From: Kuafuiihalomonas sp964473255
GTDB lineage: Bacteria > Myxococcota > Kuafuiibacteriia > Kuafuiibacteriales > Kuafuiibacteriaceae
Assembly (NCBI GenBank): GCA_964473255.1
Contig: CAYYOT010000011.1
Coordinates: 1-64,000 of the forward strand
DNA length: 64,000 bases
Direction of reading: 5' to 3'
Shown in pieces: positions 9,231 through 19,884 of this stretch. Each line of letters begins with the position of its first letter. Position 1 is the stretch's first letter. The notes under the pieces were generated by a model. The model searched no databases and was not told where the DNA came from. It worked only from the letters and a program-made list of their open reading frames with translations. The translations under genes were made by a program, and so were the position numbers.

Positions 9231-9462
9231 GGGTGTCACTTTTTCGCGACAGGTGCCCTATAGGGGGACACCCGACCGCCGGGGAGGCTAGGCGATCGAT
9301 CTCCGTTCGGCGAGGCGGATCTTCCCTCCCAAATTAGAGAGTCAACCCTCATTTCATGTCGCTCATGTGAACCGAATGGCTTTTTCGTGACGGAAAGCGG
9401 TCCGACCGACCGCGTCATCCGTATAGCCGAGAGGAGCCCTTTCCTACGGAAAACCCAAGGAC

Positions 9463-12400
9463 ATGAGACCTGCGATGGACACCGACCGACCCACCCTCCC
9501 TGCCCTTCGTCGCTTCGTGCGGACGGGCTTTGCCCCCGTGCTGGCCATGGCCAGCAGCCTGGCCTTGCTGGCTTGCGACGAATCGGCCGGGACGGTCGTT
9601 TCGCTGCCCGAGCTGGAGCTCAGCTCGTCGAGCATCGACTTCGGTGAAGTCCAGGTCGGCACGTCGTCCGGACAGCGGACCATCCTCGTGACGAACGTCG
9701 GGACGGCCCCCATCCAGCTCGACGGGATCGTACCGGGGCAGCCCTTCGACTCGAGCGCCTTCGGTTACGACTTCGACCGGCTCGACCTGTCCCCCAACTC
9801 GTCCGCCCAGATCACGGCCCTCTTCAACCCGGTCGACTTGGGACCTCGCGAGTCGGTGGTCGTCGTTCGTGCAACGATCGGCGGGACGCCTCGCGAGTTT
9901 CCCATCACGATGCGAGGCGAAGGCGTGACGTCCCAGCTCGTCGCCGAACCGCGCCGACTCTCCTTTCGAAACGTGCTCGTTGGGTCGACCAAGAATCTGA
10001 CCATCGAGTTGACCAACAACTCGAACTTTCGCGCCGACATTCGCTACTTGCCGCGAAACAACATCGCGATCTGCGGAACCAACGATCCCTCGGCGTTTTG
10101 CATTCAGCCCGTCGACAACAACTTCCGCGACGACGAGGCTTTCCAGCTGGGTTCAAAGGAGAGCGTCACGCTCCAAGTGCAGTTCAGCCCGCTGATCGCC
10201 AACACGCAGGAGCGTGGCGGTTTCACCTTGAGCTACTGTCCGCAGACCGTCTGCGAGCTCGACATCGACATGGATGGCTTCTCCGTCGAGAAAGGCTTTG
10301 CCTGCGAGCCCCAGGCCCTCGACTTCGGCGCCGTGAATCCCGGCGCGTCGGCGGAGCTCGAGGTTCAGTGTTCGAACATCGCGAACGAGCAAGTCACGGT
10401 AAACGGTGCTCGCCTCGCCGCATCGTCCAGCGAGGACTTCTCGCTACCCGACGACCCTCGGGGCGTCGTCTTGGCCCCCCCGGTCGACGGCAACGACGGA
10501 GGCCGAATCGCGATTCCGGTCCTCTACGAGCCGCAGCAGCTCGGTGATGACGAAGGTACGCTCGTCGTCACCATCGACGATACCGACCCACGCCGGCGCG
10601 AGACCCTCGTGACGCTGGCCGGGTCGGGAGGCGGCCCCGACATCGAGGTGATTCCGGCCCAGGTGAACTTCGGTTTGGTCTCGCTGTTGGCCCCGGCGCG
10701 AAGGACCGTATTGGTCGTGAACACCGGTTTCGAGGACCTTTCCATCAGCGACATCATCGTGGACTCCGAGGCCACCGGCGCTTTCTCCTCTCCCGATGCC
10801 ACCGCGAACATCATCCCTCCCGGCGGAACGAAAGCCATCTCGGTCCAGTTTCAGCCGCGGGCTGAGGGCCAAGCAGAGACGCGGATGGTCATCTTCAGCA
10901 ACGACAAGGATGAAGGGGAGCTCGAGATCCTTCTCCGCGGCGAAGGGATCAATCTGCCTCCATGCAACTACGTTGTATCGAACGATAACTTGAACTTCGG
11001 CGTGATCGAAGTGAACCGCGCGGCTCGCCGAGCCTTCGAGATTCGAAATCTGTCTACGACCTCCCAGTGTCTCGTCACGTCGGTGAACCTTCGCCCCGAG
11101 TCGGACCCCGAGTTTTCGCTTCCCGACGGGAACATCAGCTCGATCCTGATTCCCCCCCTGGCTTCGTTGGCCGTCGCCGTGGGCTACGTCCCCGAGACGC
11201 TCGGTCAGCACCGGGGATCGATCGAGTTCTCAATCTCGAACCCGGATACGCCTTTCAACGTCGTCGACCTGGTGGGTACTTCCGCGGAGTCCACTCTGCT
11301 CATCGTCCCCAACGACCTCTTCTTCGGCACCATCGAAGTCGGGTGTGCGGCCCGGGCCAAGACGGTGACCGTGTACAACACCGGGGCCACGCCCGCGAGT
11401 ATCGATGACATCGTCTTGGATGCTCAGCCGGGAGTGTTCAACATAAACGGCCTTCCCTCGCTGCCGCTCAGCTTGGCGCCCGGCGCCTCCTTCCAGTTTT
11501 CGGTCGGCTTCTTCGCGCCCGAGGTCTCAGACTATGCCGGTGCGATCGAGATGACGGGTGAGTTCAATGGCCAACCGGTCACGTACATCGTTTCTATGCA
11601 GGGTCGGGGTGATATCGATGCGGTACAGCAGGACCGATTCGAGCAGCTCGGTCGTCCTGAGGTCGACATCCTGTTCGTCATCGACAACTCCTGCTCGATG
11701 TTCGACGAGCAGCAGAGCCTGGCTTCGAACTTCGGTGACTTCGTTCAGTTCGCCGAGGCCCAATCACTCGACTACCACCTGGCGGTGACCACCACCGACA
11801 TGAACGTCGAGCGGGGCAAGTTCGTCTCCGGATCGACGCCCGGAACCGGTCCGGCGGCCAATCGTGTGGTGACGCCGCAAACGCAGCCTTCTCCAGTGAC
11901 GGTGTTTTCAGCCAACGCTCAGCAGGGCTCGACCGGGTCGGGCATCGAGTACGTGCTCGATGCGGCGTACGCGGCGCTGACCCCGCCGAACGTCACTGGC
12001 CACAACGCGGGCTTTCTGCGGCGGGAAGCAGTCCTGTCGATCATTGGTGTGACCGACGAACGCGAACAGTCGGCTCGGACCGCAGACTTCTTCTTGAACT
12101 TCTTCCTGTCCATCAAGGGCTTCCGCAACACCCAGCTCTTCTCGTTCTCCACGATTTCGGGCGGTGAGACGGGCTGCAACTCCTCGTCGGGCTCCGCGGC
12201 GGCGGCACCGCGTCTCGTCGAGTTGGCCGAGCGAACCGGTGGCGTTCAGCAGACCATCTGCACCCAAGACTGGAGCCGGACGCTGGAGGACCTTTCCCGC
12301 CAGGCATTCGGGTTCAAGTCGCGCTTCTTCCTGACGAATCAGCCGGTCATTCAAACCGTGGAAGTCTTCGTGGATGACCAACGGCTGCCGGGCCGGGAGA

Positions 12401-12519
12401 ACTCGGGCCGGCAGAACTGGTCGTACGACTTCTCGACGAACTCGGTGAACTTCACGCCTCTCGCCGTACCCGCGCCTGGCTCCGTCGTGCGGATCGAGTA
12501 CACGGCGGAGTGTCTCTGA
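9463..12519 (+). CDS. Large lipoprotein with HYDIN/ASPM-type Ig-like repeats and a C-terminal von Willebrand A domain
   Basis: This 1018-residue protein has a long N-region, then ASSLALLAC as signal peptide and lipobox (Cys ~38). Six or so repeats of ~100 residues follow (about 50-710), each opening with a pattern like ELELSSSSIDFGEVQVGTSS. This is the abnormal-spindle/HYDIN choice-of-anchor D fold. From residue ~734 comes a von Willebrand A domain, VDILFVIDNSCSM, whose DNSCS matches the metal-ion-dependent adhesion motif DxSxS. The expected role is binding or adhesion at the cell surface, calcium or magnesium dependent; no enzymatic motif was seen. The ATG at 9463 is used; 9475 is an in-frame alternative. 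The ten-N assembly gap begins 75 bp after its stop. Confidence 0.85.
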   Translation: MRPAMDTDRPTLPALRRFVRTGFAPVLAMASSLALLACDESAGTVVSLPELELSSSSIDFGEVQVGTSSGQRTILVTNVGTAPIQLDGIVPGQPFDSSAFGYDFDRLDLSPNSSAQITALFNPVDLGPRESVVVVRATIGGTPREFPITMRGEGVTSQLVAEPRRLSFRNVLVGSTKNLTIELTNNSNFRADIRYLPRNNIAICGTNDPSAFCIQPVDNNFRDDEAFQLGSKESVTLQVQFSPLIANTQERGGFTLSYCPQTVCELDIDMDGFSVEKGFACEPQALDFGAVNPGASAELEVQCSNIANEQVTVNGARLAASSSEDFSLPDDPRGVVLAPPVDGNDGGRIAIPVLYEPQQLGDDEGTLVVTIDDTDPRRRETLVTLAGSGGGPDIEVIPAQVNFGLVSLLAPARRTVLVVNTGFEDLSISDIIVDSEATGAFSSPDATANIIPPGGTKAISVQFQPRAEGQAETRMVIFSNDKDEGELEILLRGEGINLPPCNYVVSNDNLNFGVIEVNRAARRAFEIRNLSTTSQCLVTSVNLRPESDPEFSLPDGNISSILIPPLASLAVAVGYVPETLGQHRGSIEFSISNPDTPFNVVDLVGTSAESTLLIVPNDLFFGTIEVGCAARAKTVTVYNTGATPASIDDIVLDAQPGVFNINGLPSLPLSLAPGASFQFSVGFFAPEVSDYAGAIEMTGEFNGQPVTYIVSMQGRGDIDAVQQDRFEQLGRPEVDILFVIDNSCSMFDEQQSLASNFGDFVQFAEAQSLDYHLAVTTTDMNVERGKFVSGSTPGTGPAANRVVTPQTQPSPVTVFSANAQQGSTGSGIEYVLDAAYAALTPPNVTGHNAGFLRREAVLSIIGVTDEREQSARTADFFLNFFLSIKGFRNTQLFSFSTISGGETGCNSSSGSAAAAPRLVELAERTGGVQQTICTQDWSRTLEDLSRQAFGFKSRFFLTNQPVIQTVEVFVDDQRLPGRENSGRQNWSYDFSTNSVNFTPLAVPAPGSVVRIEYTAECL

Positions 12520-12594
12520 TCTGCCGCTATGCGGCATTCGGGCTCGGTCACACCACCCCACCCGACCAAAGAACCCGCCCGAACCACGCCCCCG

Positions 12595-12604
12595 NNNNNN
12601 NNNN
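12595..12604. other. Assembly gap of ten N within a 264-bp intergenic stretch
   Basis: Ten ambiguous bases interrupt the region between the two lipoprotein genes (12520-12783). The flanks are extremely C-rich. A round number of N usually marks a scaffold join of unknown true length, so sequence may be missing here, and the promoter of the following gene may be incomplete. Apart from a small GCCGC/GCGGC hairpin at 12524-12536 and a GC hairpin at 12683-12702, I see nothing coding in this stretch. Confidence 0.97.
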
Positions 12605-12682
12605 GCGAAGAGACGGATGTTGTCGCTGTCTCGTCCCGCGATGCACGCGCAGCGCCGCTGCCTGGCGCCCGCGCTTGTCCCC

Positions 12683-12702
12683 GCCCGGCCCCCCCGCCGG
12701 GC
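12683..12702. repeat. GC-only hairpin in a C-rich tract beside the assembly gap
   Basis: Arms GCCCGGC (12683-12689) and GCCGGGC (12696-12702) are perfectly complementary over seven pairs around a loop of six C. There is no T-run, so it does not look like an intrinsic terminator. A structure like this, in a tract with up to nine consecutive C, plausibly caused the nearby sequencing gap. Confidence 0.4.
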
Positions 12703-12783
12703 CCGCCCCCCCCCTCTCTTCCGCGGTCTGTGGCGGGTCGATGACGAAGGCATGACTTCGAGTCGTCGGACCGGCAACCACGG

Positions 12784-14364
12784 TTGACCACGAAGGAACG
12801 GGTTTTCGAGTCTCGGAGCGTGCTTCGGGCGAGTTCCTGCATTGCGCTCGGCTTCCTGGCGAGCTGCGGGTCGGAGGCGTCGACGGTCGGAGAAGACGAG
12901 GAACTCGCTTTCGACCCGACGAACGTTCCATCGTCCGCCCTCGAAGGCTTCATGTTTGGTGGCTCGCTCGGCTTCGCTGGCGCTGACCGACCAGAGGACC
13001 TGCGGATCACGATCGAGGGGACGTTCACGCCGTTGGGCGCGAGCCCTTCGTCCTTCCTCGAAGAGCTGGCCGATCTCGAGCCGGTCGCCGTCGGTTCGGG
13101 AGGTCTCATCGTGACTCGTGACGACTTTCTTCCCGCGGTTCGCTTCGGCGGGGAGGCTCGAGCCGGCGTCTACGAACTGACCTTCCGCATGGGCGTCGCC
13201 GACCGCGAGTTGGCTCGAGGCCTCGTCATCGAGGTCGACCGTGACCTGATGCTGCGAAGGGAGCCGGCGCAGGCCGATGTGCGACTGGGGACGGCGGTGG
13301 CGATCTGGGAAGACGTCATCGTAGCGGGATTCAAGGGAGGCGTCGTCGGTTTCGTGCGCGAGGGCCCGGACTTCGAGGCCGGCCACTCCTTGCCGGCGGT
13401 TGGCGAAGTCGTTCCTGATGACTTCGGCGCCGCCGTCGCGGTGCGGCAGGACCGGATACTCGTCGGCGCTCCGTCCGAGCTCGCTCCCGAACCGCGGGGC
13501 GGGAGCGTCCATGTCTACGAGCGGACCGACGATGAATGGACGAAACTGCAGGTCCTGGATGCCGAACCCGCCGAGGCCGGCGACCGTTTCGGCGTCTCCC
13601 TGGGATTGTTCGAGGGCGGCGCGGTCGTCGGCGGGTTCGAGGCTGCATACGCTTACCGCCAGACGGACGACGGTTTCGAGCTGGAGCAAGAACTCGAACT
13701 TCCACAGCGAGACTTCGGAGCGCGTCGGGTGCGGCCTCCTTCGGTGGCCGGGAGCGGGGACCGCATCGTCGTAGGAGTTCCATGGCGAGACTTCACCTAT
13801 CCGTCGGGGGCGGTCGCCGTTCAGGCAGGCTCGGTCGTCGTCTTCTCTCGCGACGGCGACGGCTGGGAAACCGAGGCCGAGCTCTTCGGTCCGGCCCCAA
13901 AAGCCAGCGAGCAGTTTGGCTCTCGGGTTGCCATCAATGGTCAGCGGGTCGTCGCGAGCATGGACCAAGACGTCTTCGTCTTCACGCGCACCGACGCGAC
14001 GTGGTCGGAGCCCGTGCGCCTACTGGCCGATGATGCCATCGACTCGGGCTATGGTGAGGCGGTCGCGATCCGGGGCAACCAGGTCTTGGTGGGGGCCCCC
14101 TTGGACAGTCCACGTCTCACGTCATTGGGGAGCGTGATGCCGCGAGCTGGCGCCGTTTATCGTTTCCAGTTCGAAGATTCGAAGTGGCTGCTCGATCGCC
14201 GCTATGTGGCCGTCGATGGACAGCAGCGGGATCAGCTGGGTTGGTCGGTGGCGATGTCGGACACCGTCGCGGTTGTGGGTGCCCCGGCCGACGACGTCGT
14301 CAATGGCAGCCGAACCACCGAGGACGCAGGGACCGTTCACGCGTACTTCTCTCGGCGGCCGTGA
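12784..14364 (+). CDS. FG-GAP-like beta-propeller lipoprotein
   Basis: This 526-residue exported lipoprotein has a signal peptide ending LGFLASC. An N-terminal region of ~150 residues without recognised motifs is followed by at least six blades of integrin/FG-GAP type. Each blade has a phrase like DDFGAAVAVRQDRILVGAP, SGYGEAVAIRGNQVLVGAP or DQLGWSVAMSDTVAVVGAP. The blades lack the DxDxDG calcium loops seen in the larger paralogue at 20909-24646. The start is uncertain. TTG at 12784 gives a charged n-region (MTTKERVFESRSVLRASS), whereas GTG at 12820 gives a very short signal peptide, so I prefer the TTG. Likely a cell-surface binding protein; no enzyme motif was found. Confidence 0.75.
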   Translation: MTTKERVFESRSVLRASSCIALGFLASCGSEASTVGEDEELAFDPTNVPSSALEGFMFGGSLGFAGADRPEDLRITIEGTFTPLGASPSSFLEELADLEPVAVGSGGLIVTRDDFLPAVRFGGEARAGVYELTFRMGVADRELARGLVIEVDRDLMLRREPAQADVRLGTAVAIWEDVIVAGFKGGVVGFVREGPDFEAGHSLPAVGEVVPDDFGAAVAVRQDRILVGAPSELAPEPRGGSVHVYERTDDEWTKLQVLDAEPAEAGDRFGVSLGLFEGGAVVGGFEAAYAYRQTDDGFELEQELELPQRDFGARRVRPPSVAGSGDRIVVGVPWRDFTYPSGAVAVQAGSVVVFSRDGDGWETEAELFGPAPKASEQFGSRVAINGQRVVASMDQDVFVFTRTDATWSEPVRLLADDAIDSGYGEAVAIRGNQVLVGAPLDSPRLTSLGSVMPRAGAVYRFQFEDSKWLLDRRYVAVDGQQRDQLGWSVAMSDTVAVVGAPADDVVNGSRTTEDAGTVHAYFSRRP

Positions 14365-14502
14365 GCGCACAAGCACCGCCAGCGGGTGAGTGCGCCACTG
14401 TAGGTCGAGCTCGGTCGCCAGCGCAGTGACGCTCTCCACGTGGCGACGCTCACCGGTCAAGCAAACTTGCGAGGCCTCGAAGCCGGGCTCAGAATCGGCG
14501 TC

Positions 14503-15693
14503 ATGATTTGGACGGCACTCATCGCTGCTGGACTCGCGGCAGCACCGAATGACCAGCCCAACGCCGAGCCGATCGAGTGTCCGCCCGGCGCCAAGCTGCG
14601 GGGGGCTGCCCCCCCACGCGGCAAGGCCCAGTGGTGTGAGGCTCCCGACCTCTTCGGTGGCATGAAGAAAAACGGACCGTTTCGACGCTGGTATGCCGAT
14701 GGAAGCCTGCGCTCCACCGGCGAGTTCCTGGATGGTGAGCGACACGGGCGATGGCAGAAGTGGGACGAAGAGGGCAATCTCCTGGGCGAACGCACATACC
14801 GCTTCGGGGAAGTCCATTCGGAACAGAGAAGCGTTGCTCATGCCGCGAGCTCCGCCGCTCCCACCAGAGCAACTCCCGATTCCGAGGCCAGCCGATCATC
14901 GAACCCCTTCTCCGAGAACACGGCCACCACGGAAGCGGGTCGCTCGAAGGTCGGCGGGTTCGCCAGTACGGACTTCACGGTCTTCGGCACCGACGGCGTC
15001 GCGGTCTTCGGACAGGAGTTCCAGGCAGGCTTGCGGGTCAATCACTTCGAACTTCAGTCGCAGTGGGGATTCATCTATGCCGATGCCAGCGGCACCAGCT
15101 CCGTCGAGGGACTGAATCCGACCTTCTATCTCCTCGGCCGAGCCGACCTCAGCGACAGCGTCGAGTTCCGCAGCGGCGTGGGGGCATCGATTCCCGTTCG
15201 CGACGTCGATACGACCAGCTTCGACTCGATCGTGAGTTCGGCGGTCAGCGTGGGACTCGTCGGACTCTCCGCAATTCCTCGAGGTTATTGGGACGCCTGG
15301 ATGTACCTTCCCGAATACCCGTTCATCATCTTGCCCTTCACCGTCGATGCCCGAGTCTCGCGCTTCGAAGTCGACGGCAGCTCGACCTTCTATTTCGCCA
15401 TCCCCATCAATGGCGGAAGTTCGCAGTTGAACATGCAGCTTTCTGCCAGCGGTGCCTACGCGTTCACTGACTTCTTGCTCGCCGGTCTGGAAACGCGAGC
15501 GGTCGTTGCTTCCCTCACGGCCGCTCCGGAAGGGACGCTCGGCATCGAGCCCTTCGCCAAGGCCGTTTTCGGCCCCGGCTTCGCTCGGGTCGGCTTCACG
15601 CTGTACCCGCTGTACTCGGATCTCCTCGGCGCCGCTCCGTTGATCGACGGCTTGATTTGGGGCTTCAACGTGGGAGTTGGCGTGCAGATGTAG
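14503..15693 (+). CDS. Exported protein with a MORN-type repeat and a predicted beta-barrel C-terminal half
   Basis: A 396-residue protein of unknown function. The N terminus MIWTALIAAGLAAAPND is a plausible cleaved signal peptide, which is why I chose the ATG at 14503 over an upstream GTG (14440). Residues ~55-105 hold MORN/YwqK-like repeats (GPFRRWYADGSLRSTGEF, GERHGRWQKWDEEGNLL). A low-complexity Ala/Ser/Thr linker follows. The C-terminal ~240 residues alternate polar and hydrophobic residues with many aromatics, as in outer-membrane beta-strands. It is convergent with the next gene, with only 9 bp between the stops. The MORN part may be a surface-exposed plug or extension; that is inference. 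Confidence 0.65.
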   Translation: MIWTALIAAGLAAAPNDQPNAEPIECPPGAKLRGAAPPRGKAQWCEAPDLFGGMKKNGPFRRWYADGSLRSTGEFLDGERHGRWQKWDEEGNLLGERTYRFGEVHSEQRSVAHAASSAAPTRATPDSEASRSSNPFSENTATTEAGRSKVGGFASTDFTVFGTDGVAVFGQEFQAGLRVNHFELQSQWGFIYADASGTSSVEGLNPTFYLLGRADLSDSVEFRSGVGASIPVRDVDTTSFDSIVSSAVSVGLVGLSAIPRGYWDAWMYLPEYPFIILPFTVDARVSRFEVDGSSTFYFAIPINGGSSQLNMQLSASGAYAFTDFLLAGLETRAVVASLTAAPEGTLGIEPFAKAVFGPGFARVGFTLYPLYSDLLGAAPLIDGLIWGFNVGVGVQM

Positions 15694-15702
15694 AGGGGTG
15701 GC

Positions 15703-16662
15703 TCAGCCCCGACCAACCCCGAGTTCGTACGATCGAAAGCCGACGAGAACCCAAGCGGATACCCGGCTCACGTTCGGTCCGCGTTCGAGCCACGGACCGT
15801 AACCGAGGCTGACGTCGAGATACCATCGTCGGAGAAAGTCGACCCGGCCAATGAACGCGAAGGTGGCCTCCCGTCGACCGTCGAACGTCGCCAAATCGGC
15901 GACCAACGCGGCTCGGCCTCTACCCCAGTCGAGTTGGGGGCCGAACCGGCCCACCGCGTAGTCTTCGACCCGAAACTCGGCCCACCCCGCCCCCGCCAAA
16001 GGAACGACGTAGGGATTGAGCCCGCCGAGCCGGGTGCGGGTGACGTCGTTTTGACCCTCGGCGGCACCGGCGTACAGAGCAACATAGGGTGCGAGCCAGC
16101 CGGGGGGCACGAAGACGCCTTCGAAGGCGATCTTCGCCGCCGATGAGCCGTCGTAGAAGTCTGCGCCTCCGTGGAGGTACGCGTACCGCTGTGGAGACCT
16201 CCACCAACCGACGACCCCTTCAGGCGAGAGCCAGTAGGCCGGGTCGGGCGGGTCGGCCGAACCTTCGCCCGAGCCGTCGAAGAAGAAGAGGACGCGGCCG
16301 AACCCCTGTGCTCCCGCATAGAATCCGTACGGCAGATGAAAGACGTAGCCGGCCTCTGCGCCCACGTGGGGGCTGATCAGAGCGTTGGCGGAGTCTGGTT
16401 GGCCGGCCTCCCACGGTGCGAACAGCATCTGGGTGGCAAATGCCTGGACTCGACCCATGACCCACCAGCGACGCTTCCGGTCGATGGGTTCATAGCGGAC
16501 CTCGACGGTATCGGTGATCAGACGGAGCTGGAGGGGACCGCGGACGAAGTTCACATTGACGACGCCGAACGGCTGGGAATCAAGCTGGGCTCCGACCTCT
16601 CCGGAGATGGTCCAGCCGGTCGAAGCCGCGATCAAGCCCAGAGACAGGAGAGAAGCGCTCAC
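15703..16662 (-). CDS. Predicted outer-membrane beta-barrel protein, unknown function
   Basis: This 319-residue product begins with a GTG codon and MSASLLSLGLIAASTGWTIS, a likely signal peptide. The rest shows repeated amphipathic strands with aromatic girdle residues (YVFHLPYGFYAGAQGFG, WLAPYVALYAGAAEGQ) and no soluble-domain motif. It follows tldD on the same strand after 25 bp and could be co-transcribed with it. I do not recognise a family. Confidence 0.6.
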   Translation of the reverse strand: MSASLLSLGLIAASTGWTISGEVGAQLDSQPFGVVNVNFVRGPLQLRLITDTVEVRYEPIDRKRRWWVMGRVQAFATQMLFAPWEAGQPDSANALISPHVGAEAGYVFHLPYGFYAGAQGFGRVLFFFDGSGEGSADPPDPAYWLSPEGVVGWWRSPQRYAYLHGGADFYDGSSAAKIAFEGVFVPPGWLAPYVALYAGAAEGQNDVTRTRLGGLNPYVVPLAGAGWAEFRVEDYAVGRFGPQLDWGRGRAALVADLATFDGRREATFAFIGRVDFLRRWYLDVSLGYGPWLERGPNVSRVSAWVLVGFRSYELGVGRG

Positions 16663-16687
16663 GGAGGAGGACTCGGCGTCGAAAGGG

Positions 16688-18120
<1,433 letters not shown>

Positions 18121-18124
<4 letters not shown>

Positions 18125-18882
18125 GATTGAATTCGATCGGCGCTCCAGCGGGTGCGGCCGGGAGAGCATGCCCCGCTCGCTATGGCTCTGGCCAGGCGGA
18201 GTCCACGAACCGTCCGCGTTCCGTGCCAAGAAAGGTCATCCCCACTCACGAAGAGAGGTTTCGAGCGGGGCCGGAGGGCGACGATCTCCTCCAGGTGCTT
18301 GGGTCCGAAGGGAAACGGCTCGTCGGCCAGCAGGGTGAGGTCACCCGGAACCGTCGCGAGGTCGACCTCGGGGTACGGCTGGAGACCGGTGACGCCGTTT
18401 CGCGCGCCGACCGCGGCGAGCAGCTGGTCGACGTAGGTTCCCGGGCCGGCGGCCATGAAGGGCCGGCGCCAGATCAGGTACACGTAGCTCTGCTCCGGGG
18501 AAACCGGGGGCTTTTCGAGCTCTCCGCGGATGGCGGCGGCCCACGCCTCGGCCGGCCTCTTCGCGCCGATGCGCTCCCCCCAGCGGAGCAGGAGCGGAGG
18601 AACGTCGGCAGGGCCTCGAGGAAAGGACACGTCGACTTCGAAACGGGACGACAGCGCTTCGTAGTCCTCGCGTCGGTTTTCCTCTTCGTTCATGAAGATG
18701 AGGTCCGGCTCGAGTTCGGCGATCGCTCCCAGCTTCGGATCCTTGGTGCCCCCGACCTTCGGGATGCCGGAAACGACCGATTCCGGATGGATGCAGAAGC
18801 GCGTGATCCCGACCAAATGCTCGGCCATGCCGAGATCGACGAGGCTTTCCGTCGTGGAAGGACACAGGGAAACCAGACGCAC
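18121..18882 (-). CDS. Helical-backbone metal-receptor (BtuF/FhuD-type) substrate-binding protein without a signal peptide
   Basis: A 253-residue protein of the periplasmic-binding-protein fold used for cobalamin, heme or siderophores (VRLVSLCPSTTESLVDLG, then VGITRFCIHPE and LEPDLIFMNEEENRREDYEA). Such proteins normally open near MRIVSLxPSxTE, so I take the GTG at 18882. A TTG at 18921 is the alternative. With either start there is no signal peptide or lipobox, and no ABC permease or ATPase gene adjoins it. It may therefore act in the cytoplasm or bind a different ligand. It is coupled to tldD by a four-base overlap and is divergent from the hydrolase at 18933. Confidence 0.75.
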
Positions 18883-18932
18883 TGCGATTTGTTGCTTTTC
18901 ACGACGTCGGGTCTGGGTCAAAGCTCCGCGAC

Positions 18933-19850
18933 GTGCTGCCGGACATCATCCGCGTCGACGTTCGCGGACTCAGCATCGCCGTCCACCGCCTGGGAAGCGG
19001 TTCGGACCCGGCCGTGCTCGGGCTTCACGGATTCCTCGACCACGGGCTTTCGTTTGCCCGAGTGGCCCGCACCTGGTCCGGCGGCACCTTCTTTTCGCCC
19101 GACGCGCGTGGTCACGGTGAGTCGGACTGGGTCGGGAGTGGCGGGTACTACCACTTTTACGACTACCTCGATGACCTGCGGCGCGTGCTCGACAAGCTTC
19201 CGACGAGTCTGGGGCTCGTGGGCCATTCCATGGGAGGAACGCTGGCGCTCACCCTGGCTGGACTCTTTCCCGACCGCTTTCGGTGGGTGCTGCTGTTGGA
19301 GGGCATGGGGCCGCCGACGCATCGTCCGGAGGACACCCCCCAACGCCTGCAGGCCTGGTTGCAGTCTCTAACCCCCGCCCGTTTGGGCGGAATCGAGTCC
19401 CGGCGGCGAATCCGCACCCGCTTGGCGTCCGTCGAAGACGCGGCCGACCGCTTGGTGCGGATGAACGGACGCCTCGATTCGGGTCAGGCGCGAGAGCTCG
19501 CCGAGAGCTTCACCGAGGTTCACCCGGAGGGGGGCTTGGCCTGGCGCTTCGACCCCCTCCATCGCACGCCCTCGGCCAAGCCGTTTCGGCTCGACGAAGT
19601 GGAGCCTGTCTGGCGACGGATTCAGGCTCCGGTGACTTCGGTCTGGGGTCAGCACGGATTTCGGCCCGACCAGCTCGAGGCTCGTCACGCGATGCTGCCG
19701 TCCGTGCGGGTCGGAGTCGTCCCCGATGCCGGGCACAATCTGCATCACGAGCAGCCGGAGGTCGTTGCGTCCGCCATCGCGGACCTGGAGGAGGAGCCGG
19801 CCCGTCTTCCGCCCGGCCTCCGTTCCGTGGGCCCCGACGCGGTTCTTTGA
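18933..19850 (+). CDS. Alpha/beta-hydrolase fold protein
   Basis: This 305-residue cytoplasmic hydrolase starts at a GTG (MLPDIIRVDVRG). Family elements in order are the oxyanion-region LGLHGFLDHG (~residue 30), SPDARGHGESD (~60), the nucleophile elbow GHSMGG with Ser near residue 98, and the catalytic His in DAGHNLHHEQPE near the C terminus. The fold covers esterases, lipases, dehalogenases and C-C hydrolases, and the substrate cannot be assigned. It is divergent from the BtuF-like gene and is followed after 34 bp by a glycosyltransferase on the same strand. Confidence 0.85.
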   Translation: MLPDIIRVDVRGLSIAVHRLGSGSDPAVLGLHGFLDHGLSFARVARTWSGGTFFSPDARGHGESDWVGSGGYYHFYDYLDDLRRVLDKLPTSLGLVGHSMGGTLALTLAGLFPDRFRWVLLLEGMGPPTHRPEDTPQRLQAWLQSLTPARLGGIESRRRIRTRLASVEDAADRLVRMNGRLDSGQARELAESFTEVHPEGGLAWRFDPLHRTPSAKPFRLDEVEPVWRRIQAPVTSVWGQHGFRPDQLEARHAMLPSVRVGVVPDAGHNLHHEQPEVVASAIADLEEEPARLPPGLRSVGPDAVL

Positions 19851-19884
19851 TCTCCCTCGAGTCGGGTGTTAGCGCTGCCCCACG

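Noticed and set aside
12663..12680. TGGC...TTGT as a sigma-54 promoter
   Set aside because: Spacing between the GG and GC elements is one base too long and the -12 element is TTGT, not TTGC.
11908..13968. Long minus-strand open frame running across the assembly gap
   Set aside because: It runs through the N bases and opposes two recognised lipoprotein genes; its composition (Arg, Asp, Glu, Gly) is typical of an antisense shadow.
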